Origin: Paludibacteraceae bacterium
GTDB taxonomy: Bacteria; Bacteroidota; Bacteroidia; Bacteroidales; Paludibacteraceae
Assembly (NCBI GenBank): GCA_017387515.1
Contig: JAFOFC010000017.1
Span: 1-54,380 of the forward strand
Direction of reading: 5' to 3'
DNA: 54,380 nt
Of the stretch, positions 48,234 to 54,380 are shown in pieces (position 1 is the first letter of the stretch; each line of letters begins with the position of its first letter). The notes below the pieces were generated by a model. The model saw nothing but the letters and a program-made list of their open reading frames with translations. It was not told where the DNA came from and did not search any database. The translations under genes and the position numbers were made by a program.

Positions 48234-50846
48234 ATGAATACTACCAATAAACGCATATTAATTAGCGGAGGCGGTACTGGCGGACATATATTTCCTGCTG
48301 TATCCATTGCCAATGCCATCAAAGAAGCCTACCCTGATGCTACCATTTTATTTGTAGGGGCCGAAGGTAGAATGGAAATGGAGAAAGTTCCTGCTGCAGG
48401 ATACGATATCATTGGCTTGCCCATTCAAGGCCTATACCGTTCGCTTACGCCAAAAAATTTTACGGTTATAAAAAACCTATTTAAGAGTTTATCGAAAGCA
48501 AAAAAAATTATTGCCGACTTTAAACCCGACATTGCCATTGGTGTAGGAGGTTATGCTAGTGCCCCCGTGCTATACCAAGCGGCCAAGAAAGGCATTCCTA
48601 CCCTTATTCAAGAGCAAAACTCGTATGCAGGCATTACCAATAAAATTTTGGGCAAAAAAGCGAAAAAAATATGTGTGGCGTACGACCATATGGAACGTTT
48701 CTTTCCCGCTCAAAACATTGTCATGACGGGTAACCCCATTAGACAAAACCTACTAAAAGTAGAAAGCCATAGCAGCGAGGGCTATCAGTTCTTTGGTTTT
48801 TCGCCCAAGAAAAAAACTGTCCTTATTATTGGGGGTAGTTTAGGTGCACGCACCATCAACCAAAGCATTTTAAAAGACCTTGAACAACTATACATTGTAC
48901 ACCGCGATAACTTGCAAGTAATTTGGCAAACCGGCAAGTTTTACATAGACGACATTAGGCAAAAAACCGGTTCGTTGGGCATTAAAAACATGGTAATAAC
49001 CGATTTTATTGCCCGCATGGACTTAGCCTATAGCATAGCCGACTTGGTGATATCGCGTGCAGGGGCAAGTTCTATTTCAGAACTAAGTTTACTGGGCAAA
49101 CCTTGCATATTGGTGCCATCGCCCAACGTATCAGAAGACCACCAAACCAAAAATGCCTTGGCGCTAGTTGAACGCAACGCAGCGGTTATGGTAACCGATA
49201 ACGAGGCACCCAATAAATTGATTGCCGAAACCTTGCACCTTATTCAGGACGAACAACGATTGGCTACTTTGCGCAAAAACATTACTTATTTTGCTCGTCC
49301 CCATGCAGCAAGTAGCATTGCCAACGAGGTGTTCCAACTGATTAATTTACCCACCATCCCGTTGGAACCTGCTGCCGAGGCTAATGCAAGCGAAGATACA
49401 GAAGAACCTGAACTTACCCACTGCGACGTCGCAGCGGAAACATCACAAGTAGAAGAAAATAAACCTACCCAATTGCGTCAATACTACTTTTTGGGCATTG
49501 GAGGCATTGGCATGAGTGCATTAGCACGCTATTTTCAACAAAAAGGACATTTGGTAGGCGGATACGATTTAACGCGCACGCCCCTTACCCAAGCCTTAGA
49601 AGAAGAAGGCATTCAAATTCACTATGACGATAACATCAGCCACATTCCGGTTCGATTCATGGACATCGAAAATACCGTGGTTATTTACACGCCCGCAATT
49701 CCTGCCACCCATAGCGAATTGCAGTTCTTTCAGCAAGGTCATTTTACCTTGCTAAAAAGATCCGAAATATTGGGCGAACTAACCCACGGACAAAATGCGC
49801 TTTGCGTAGCGGGCACACACGGCAAAACCACCACTTCTACCCTATTGGCCCACTTGCTTAACCAACGTGCGCAAAAAGTCAATGCCTTTTTAGGCGGCAT
49901 TGCCAAAAATTACGATACCAACTTGCTTACCAGCAAACAAAGCAACGACGTGGTGGTAGAAGCCGACGAATACGACCGTTCTTTTTTGCGATTGACGCCA
50001 AAAATGGCCATTATTACCGCCACCGATGCCGACCATTTGGACATTTATGGAAGTCACCAAGAACTGCTAAAAGGGTTTGCCGATTTTACAGCGCTGATTC
50101 AACCTGGGGGTACCTTGGTCATGAAAAAGGGATTGGAACTAATTCCTACCACCCACACCGATGTACAAGTAGCTACCTATTCGGCCAGCGAGCAAGCCGA
50201 CTACTATGCCGAAAACATTACCACCCAAAACGGCAGGTTGTTTTTTGACTTTGTATCGCCCAAAGGACGTATTGAGCAAGTAGAATTGGGCGTTCCCGTT
50301 TTGATTAACGTAGAAAATGCCGTGGCAGCCATGGCCATTGCCCAATTAAACGGTGCCACCGACGAACAACTACGCCAAGGGGTAGCCTCTTTTAAAGGCA
50401 ACAAACGTCGCTTTGACATACAAGTAAAAAACAGCAAGAAAGTGTACATTGACGACTATGCCCACCACCCTGCCGAAATTCAAGCATGCGTGGCATCCAT
50501 TCGCCATTTGTACCCCGATAAAAAAATATGTGGCGTGTTCCAACCTCACCTTTATACACGCACCCGCGACTTTGCCCCCGAATTTGCGCAAAGTTTAAGT
50601 TTATTGGACGATGTTATTTTACTAGACATCTATCCAGCCCGCGAGTTGCCTATTAAAGGGGTTACAAGTCAGCTTATTGCCAAAAGCATCACCCACAAAA
50701 ACAAAACCATTTGCAGCCCCAAAGAGGCCTTGGTAGAAGAATTAAAAAATCATACCTTTGACGTACTCATCACCATCGGGGCTGGAAACATTGATCAAGA
50801 AGTACCTAAGGTTGCCCAATACATTGAATCGCTAAGCAATGAATAG
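48234..50846 (+). CDS. murG-murC: MurG-MurC fusion protein
   Basis: 870 residues in one uninterrupted frame. Residues about 1-368 are MurG: GGGTGGHIFPAVSIANAI, GVGGYASAP, EQNSYAGITNKILG, SRAGASSISELSLLGKPCILVPSPNVSEDHQ. Residues about 370-415 form an acidic linker (EPAAEANASEDTEEPELT...) without any Met. Residues about 416-870 are MurC: FLGIGGIGMSALARYF (421 onward), P-loop AGTHGKTTTS (K531), EADEYDRSF, DDYAHHPAEIQA. MurC adds L-Ala to UDP-MurNAc (first ligase step). MurG makes lipid II from lipid I at the membrane. Fusing the first cytoplasmic step with the last is unusual. It overlaps ftsQ by 8 bp. Confidence 0.95.
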   Translation: MNTTNKRILISGGGTGGHIFPAVSIANAIKEAYPDATILFVGAEGRMEMEKVPAAGYDIIGLPIQGLYRSLTPKNFTVIKNLFKSLSKAKKIIADFKPDIAIGVGGYASAPVLYQAAKKGIPTLIQEQNSYAGITNKILGKKAKKICVAYDHMERFFPAQNIVMTGNPIRQNLLKVESHSSEGYQFFGFSPKKKTVLIIGGSLGARTINQSILKDLEQLYIVHRDNLQVIWQTGKFYIDDIRQKTGSLGIKNMVITDFIARMDLAYSIADLVISRAGASSISELSLLGKPCILVPSPNVSEDHQTKNALALVERNAAVMVTDNEAPNKLIAETLHLIQDEQRLATLRKNITYFARPHAASSIANEVFQLINLPTIPLEPAAEANASEDTEEPELTHCDVAAETSQVEENKPTQLRQYYFLGIGGIGMSALARYFQQKGHLVGGYDLTRTPLTQALEEEGIQIHYDDNISHIPVRFMDIENTVVIYTPAIPATHSELQFFQQGHFTLLKRSEILGELTHGQNALCVAGTHGKTTTSTLLAHLLNQRAQKVNAFLGGIAKNYDTNLLTSKQSNDVVVEADEYDRSFLRLTPKMAIITATDADHLDIYGSHQELLKGFADFTALIQPGGTLVMKKGLELIPTTHTDVQVATYSASEQADYYAENITTQNGRLFFDFVSPKGRIEQVELGVPVLINVENAVAAMAIAQLNGATDEQLRQGVASFKGNKRRFDIQVKNSKKVYIDDYAHHPAEIQACVASIRHLYPDKKICGVFQPHLYTRTRDFAPEFAQSLSLLDDVILLDIYPARELPIKGVTSQLIAKSITHKNKTICSPKEALVEELKNHTFDVLITIGAGNIDQEVPKVAQYIESLSNE

Positions 50847-51606
50847 CAAAACCAAACACATACTATCGCTAGTTACCATCATTACGCTAATTGTTTTGAT
50901 GGTAGGTTATTGCATCTTTGCCCTGATTTATTTTGATAAGCCCGAACAAAAAATAATGTGCAAACAAGTAGTGGTATGCATAGAAGATAGTACAACCCAC
51001 CGTTTTGTAAACACAGCTACCATTTACGATTACCTACAAAAACAACAGCTTTACCCCATTGGCAAAGCCATAGGCATTGCAGAGGCGGACCAAATAGAGC
51101 AAAGCATTGCCAAACTAAGCCCCATTAAAGCGGTAGACTGCTACATGGGTTACAATGGTAATCTGCACATTGATTTATGCCAACGATGCCCCTTGTTTCG
51201 TGTGTTGCCCAACCAAGGCAAAAGCTATTACATCGATAACGAACAACGCATTATGCCCGTTTCTAATCTGTTTACGGCATACACCCCCATCGTTACGGGA
51301 GAGGTTAGCAAAGATATGGCACAAAACGAGTTGTACCACTTTATGAACTATTTGCTAGCCGATAACGATTGGGCTACACTATTTGCAGAAATTCACGTTG
51401 ACAGCAAGCAAAACATACGTCTAACCTGTAACCAAGGGGTTGCCTACGTAGAATTAGGCAAGTTAACCAACTACGCACAAAAATTAGAGAAATTGCGCGC
51501 TTGGTACCAACAATACCCCCACAAAAACGATCCTAAAATATACAAACAAATTACCATTACATACGACGAACTTATTTTTTGTACAAAAATAGAAAACCAT
51601 GAGTAA
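50839..51606 (+). CDS. ftsQ: Division protein FtsQ
   Basis: 255 residues. One N-terminal transmembrane span (about 9-31, LSLVTIITLIVLMVGYCIFALIYF), a POTRA-like stretch (VVVCIEDSTTHRFVNTATIYDYLQKQ) and FtsQ-type beta region (AVDCYMGYNGNLHIDLCQRCPLFRVLPNQGKSYYIDNEQRIMPV). The Cys pairs in CYMG...CQRC are notable and could form a disulfide in the periplasm. It anchors the FtsL/FtsB-like subcomplex. It overlaps ftsA by 8 bp. Confidence 0.92.
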   Translation: MNSKTKHILSLVTIITLIVLMVGYCIFALIYFDKPEQKIMCKQVVVCIEDSTTHRFVNTATIYDYLQKQQLYPIGKAIGIAEADQIEQSIAKLSPIKAVDCYMGYNGNLHIDLCQRCPLFRVLPNQGKSYYIDNEQRIMPVSNLFTAYTPIVTGEVSKDMAQNELYHFMNYLLADNDWATLFAEIHVDSKQNIRLTCNQGVAYVELGKLTNYAQKLEKLRAWYQQYPHKNDPKIYKQITITYDELIFCTKIENHE

Positions 51607-52636
51607 GCCAACCTACATAGCCGCCATAGACATTGGCACTCAAAGTATTATAGGTGCCATTGCCCAAAAACTGCCCAATAAAACCATTCAAATTATGGGG
51701 GTAGAAGAAGTAAGTACACGTACCGGTGCTGTAACAGAAGGAAAAGTAAAAGACGTAAACAGCATTCTGTACGAGATAAAAACCATGTGCAAAAAGCTTA
51801 CCAATAAAACCAACATCCCCATTAACAAGCTTTATGTATTTAGTAGCCACCTTACCCTAGATAACAATTACAAAGAGTGGGAGGTTTTATTGGCCAGTGT
51901 AAACGGCAAGCGCAAAGAGTCGATGACCCTACTATCGATGCCCAACCTGCTTACTCCCAAGGCAGACATCTTTTTAACACCAGCCGAACAAAACAATGGC
52001 TGCTTGTTTATTGATATGGGAGCAGGAACCACTAGTTACATCCTACGTACTAAAGGCAATGACGATATTAAAGGGATGGTAAACATGGGCGGATATTTAA
52101 TTAGTAACGATTTAACATACAAAGGGTTATCGTTTAATCATGCCGAAAAACTAAAAAAGAAATTAGGGTACGCTCAAGCAAAAAAAATAGAGTTTCCCAA
52201 CAAACGCGTTAGTTTAAACCCTCACGGGCCCTTTGATATTAACCAAAGCATTAGCCTACAAGAACTATCAACCATGATAGAGGAACGCGTTAACGATACC
52301 GCCCGCAAGTTTCTTGCTAAACTAATAAGAGAGGGGCATTTATCGTCGGAAGGATGCAAAATTGTACTATCTGGCGGAGCCTGTAAATTAAAATACCTAG
52401 CCGATTGGTATGCCGAGAAAACCCACCTTGAAGTGCGCATAGCAGACGCCATAAACATCATCAACAACGATGAGTTATCGCTTTCTTGCAATCAACCTAA
52501 ATACCACACCCTGTTAAGCATGCTAATGAATGCTACAGACGATTGTAGAGTAGAAAAAAGTTCTACTTGGACTAAAATTTTCCCAAAAGGAAAAATTGAC
52601 GATGCATTAGACAATGCCATAGGAACCTTATTTTAA
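51599..52636 (+). CDS. ftsA: FtsA, short form apparently lacking subdomain 1C
   Basis: 345 residues; FtsA is usually 400-460. Actin-fold motifs are AAIDIGTQSIIG (phosphate 1), GCLFIDMGAGTTSYIL (phosphate 2, D139) and IVLSGGACKLKYLADW (adenosine). Subdomain 1A ends at about YVFSSHLTL (His84), and phosphate 2 starts at 134, only about 55 residues later. In E. coli FtsA the matching interval is about 120 residues and contains subdomain 1C. The C-terminal tail (TWTKIFPKGKIDDALDNAIGTLF) could be an amphipathic membrane helix. It links FtsZ to the membrane and to FtsQ, ftsI products. It is 18 bp upstream of ftsZ. Confidence 0.92.
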   Translation: MSKPTYIAAIDIGTQSIIGAIAQKLPNKTIQIMGVEEVSTRTGAVTEGKVKDVNSILYEIKTMCKKLTNKTNIPINKLYVFSSHLTLDNNYKEWEVLLASVNGKRKESMTLLSMPNLLTPKADIFLTPAEQNNGCLFIDMGAGTTSYILRTKGNDDIKGMVNMGGYLISNDLTYKGLSFNHAEKLKKKLGYAQAKKIEFPNKRVSLNPHGPFDINQSISLQELSTMIEERVNDTARKFLAKLIREGHLSSEGCKIVLSGGACKLKYLADWYAEKTHLEVRIADAINIINNDELSLSCNQPKYHTLLSMLMNATDDCRVEKSSTWTKIFPKGKIDDALDNAIGTLF

Positions 52637-52654
52637 CCTTAAAACACACCTACC

Positions 52655-53857
52655 ATGGAAAACAATTTTGTGAACCAAGATCCTATATTATTTAACGAGC
52701 GAAATGTATCCAACACCTTTATCAAGGTAATTGGAGCGGGTGGTGGCGGCAGTAATGCTGTTAACCGCATGTACAATCAAGGCATTAGCAACGTAACCTA
52801 TGCCATTTTTAATACAGACGTACAAGACCTTACCAAATCGCCCGTACCCGTTAAAGTACAAATTGGTGATGCACAAACCCATGGCTTAGGTGCAGGAGGC
52901 AATCCTGAGGTTGGCAAATTATCGGCCGAAGAAGACATCGAGAAAATTAGAACCATTTTATCGGACAATACCCGCATGGCCTTTATCAATGCCGGTATGG
53001 GCGGTGGTACGGGTACAGGAGCGGCCCCCGTTATTGCCCGCATTGCCAAAGAAATGAACATTCTAACCATTGGCATTGTAACCATTCCGTTTGAATTTGA
53101 AGGAAAACGCAAGTTTGAAAAAGCCAAATTAGGACTTGAAGAAATGCGCAAAAACGTAGATGCGCTTTTGGTTATTGATAACCGACAATTGGTAAAAATA
53201 TACAGCGATTACCGCTTAGATAATGCCTTTGCTAAAGCCGATGAGATTTTAAGCGAGGCCATTAAAAGCATTGCCGACATGACCAACACCACCGGCTACA
53301 TCAACGTTGACTTTGCCGACGTTTCTACCATTATGCGCGATTGTGGGGTTGCTATTATGAACACCGGCTATGCATCGGGCGAGAACCGAGTAACCACCGC
53401 TATTAAAGAAGCACTTAATTCTCCACTATTGCACGATAACGACATTAGAGGTGCAGAAAGGGTACTTTTGTACACCAAAACATCGCACGATAACCAAATT
53501 ACTCCAGGCGAAACCAACGAAATTACCAACTTTATCAATGCCATTGGTTCGGACATTGAGTTTATTTGGGGTGCCTACTACGACGACGATTTGGAAGATA
53601 AAATGAGCGTTACCATCATTGCTACTGGTTTTGAAATTAAATCCATCATTGATGGCGAACCAAGCAATAACGGCAATAATTTTGATTTTCCCACACCCGA
53701 AAAAGAAAAAACAGCAGAACCCATCGAACCCGAAGAAAACAGTCAACCTGCCGAAGGCAACACGCCTGTTGACCCCATAGGCTGGGACGATTGGGCAGAC
53801 GACGACGATGATGATGATGTAGATTACACGCTACCACCTAGCATGCGTAAACGATAA
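52655..53857 (+). CDS. ftsZ: Tubulin-like division GTPase FtsZ
   Basis: 400 residues. The tubulin signature GGGTGTG is at residues 116-122, with N-terminal IKVIGAGGGGSNAVNRM and the T7-loop region NVDFADVSTIMRDCGVAIMNTG. A disordered acidic linker (about 340-385; EKEKTAEPIEPEENSQPAEGN, then DDWADDDDDDDVDY) precedes a basic C-terminal peptide TLPPSMRKR, the likely FtsA-binding tail. It forms the Z-ring. It is the last gene of the cluster and is followed by a strong terminator. Confidence 0.98.
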   Translation: MENNFVNQDPILFNERNVSNTFIKVIGAGGGGSNAVNRMYNQGISNVTYAIFNTDVQDLTKSPVPVKVQIGDAQTHGLGAGGNPEVGKLSAEEDIEKIRTILSDNTRMAFINAGMGGGTGTGAAPVIARIAKEMNILTIGIVTIPFEFEGKRKFEKAKLGLEEMRKNVDALLVIDNRQLVKIYSDYRLDNAFAKADEILSEAIKSIADMTNTTGYINVDFADVSTIMRDCGVAIMNTGYASGENRVTTAIKEALNSPLLHDNDIRGAERVLLYTKTSHDNQITPGETNEITNFINAIGSDIEFIWGAYYDDDLEDKMSVTIIATGFEIKSIIDGEPSNNGNNFDFPTPEKEKTAEPIEPEENSQPAEGNTPVDPIGWDDWADDDDDDDVDYTLPPSMRKR

Positions 53858-53860
53858 AAC

Positions 53861-53890
53861 AAAAGGGGCTGATTAAATCAGCCCCTTTTT
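53861..53890. terminator. Bidirectional terminator after ftsZ
   Basis: AAAAGGGGCTGAT (53861-53873), loop TAA, ATCAGCCCCTTTTT (53877-53890). It lies between convergent ftsZ and the rubrerythrin gene. Confidence 0.93.
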
Positions 53891-53918
53891 TATGGAACAA
53901 TTGGTTATTTCGGTAGCT

Positions 53919-54380
53919 TTACTTACCAAAGTAGCGATCAAATAGACCTTTAAAGCCGCGACCATGACGTGCTTCGTCTTTAGCCATTTCGTGAACGGTG
54001 TCATGAATAGCATCCAAGTTCAATTCTTTAGCACGTTTAGCAATGCGCATTTTGTCGGCGCAAGCACCACTTTCGGCATTCATGCGTTTTTCTAAGTTGG
54101 TTTTGGTATCCCATACTACTTCGCCCAATAGTTCGGCAAATTTAGCACAGTGTTCTGCTTCTTCAAACGCATAACGTTTAAATGCTTCTGCAATTTCTGG
54201 ATAACCTTCGCGATCGGCTTGACGGCTCATAGCCAAGTACATACCAACTTCGGTAGCTTCGCCCAAGAAGTGTGCGTTAAGGTCTTTTTTCATTTCATCG
54301 TCGGTATCAGCAGCAATACCAATAACATGTTCGGTTACAAAGTTTAGTTCACTTTCTACCAATTCGCTGAATTTTTCAGC
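53919..54380 (-). CDS. Reverse-rubrerythrin-like NADH peroxidase, N-terminus outside window
   Basis: The frame is open to the right edge ([21 protein letters not shown]...), so at least 153 residues are present and the start lies beyond. The ferritin-like diiron domain is visible: [80 protein letters not shown], with Glu/His ligands in ExxH-type pairs. AEKFSEL is the sequence expected right after an N-terminal rubredoxin, which would make this a reverse rubrerythrin that reduces hydrogen peroxide or oxygen in anaerobes. That N-terminal domain cannot be seen here. Confidence 0.88.
   Translation of the reverse strand, partial: AEKFSELVESELNFVTEHVIGIAADTDDEMKKDLNAHFLGEATEVGMYLAMSRQADREGYPEIAEAFKRYAFEEAEHCAKFAELLGEVVWDTKTNLEKRMNAESGACADKMRIAKRAKELNLDAIHDTVHEMAKDEARHGRGFKGLFDRYFGK

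Overview
The window is a chromosomal segment from a member of the Bacteroidota, most likely a Bacteroidales-type anaerobe. The evidence is: promoters of the Bacteroidetes form (TTG, 19-21 bp, then TAnnTTTG) and few strong Shine-Dalgarno sites; a type IX secretion (T9SS) style giant surface protein with a PorP/SprF partner; a Bacteroidetes-type FtsL; a GlsB/GlsA-like acyltransferase pair; a lipoprotein pullulanase; a reverse-rubrerythrin-like protein; and a hybrid viroplasmin-RNase HI. No species can be named from sequence alone.

Layout. 1-3429: envelope protein, lipoprotein phosphoesterase, RNase HI and a DUF454 membrane protein, separated by repeat-filled gaps. 3430-9830: recA, rlmB, a RluA-type pseudouridine synthase, pulA, a NIF3-like protein and a coiled-coil zinc-ribbon protein, with strong terminators. 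9997-13880 (minus strand): tightly coupled paaK, ACT, surE, small membrane protein, lpxB. 14122-16858: a small hypothetical gene divergent from pspC-uvrB. 16859-19610: an AT-rich accessory patch with an intact AbiEi-like antitoxin, a truncated AbiEii-like toxin and a DUF4143 ATPase whose promoter is bracketed by four copies of a 26-bp operator-like element. 19688-23083: AspT/YidE transporter, beta-barrel protein, PorP/SprF. 23102-36295: one gene for a 4397-residue secreted protein. 36418-38176: GlsB/GlsA-like acyltransferases. 39006-53857: a complete Bacteroidetes dcw cluster (mraZ to ftsZ), all on the plus strand and mostly with overlapping or nearly abutting genes. 53919 to the right edge: reverse rubrerythrin, incomplete.

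How it fits together. The dcw genes make lipid II (murE, mraY, murD, murG, murC) and the division machine (ftsL, ftsI, ftsW, ftsQ, ftsA, ftsZ). Two members are unusual: murG and murC form one 870-codon reading frame, and FtsA has 345 residues and seems to lack subdomain 1C. The giant protein has SprB-like repeats, PKD domains and a T9SS C-terminal domain, and it shares a transcription unit with its PorP/SprF partner. Its 18 SprB-like repeats are arranged as three higher-order blocks of six.

The least expected feature lies between genes. Most long gaps are filled with imperfect tandem arrays of exactly 7-bp or 8-bp units, which switch unit length without loss of register. Mixed with these are three families of short hairpin repeats, some nested inside one another and some with compensatory base changes in their stems. 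The tandem tracts run into gene ends (they supply the last codons and stop of lpxB and of the DUF454 gene) and sit directly against several start codons or -7 boxes. No rRNA, tRNA, CRISPR array or transposase gene was found.
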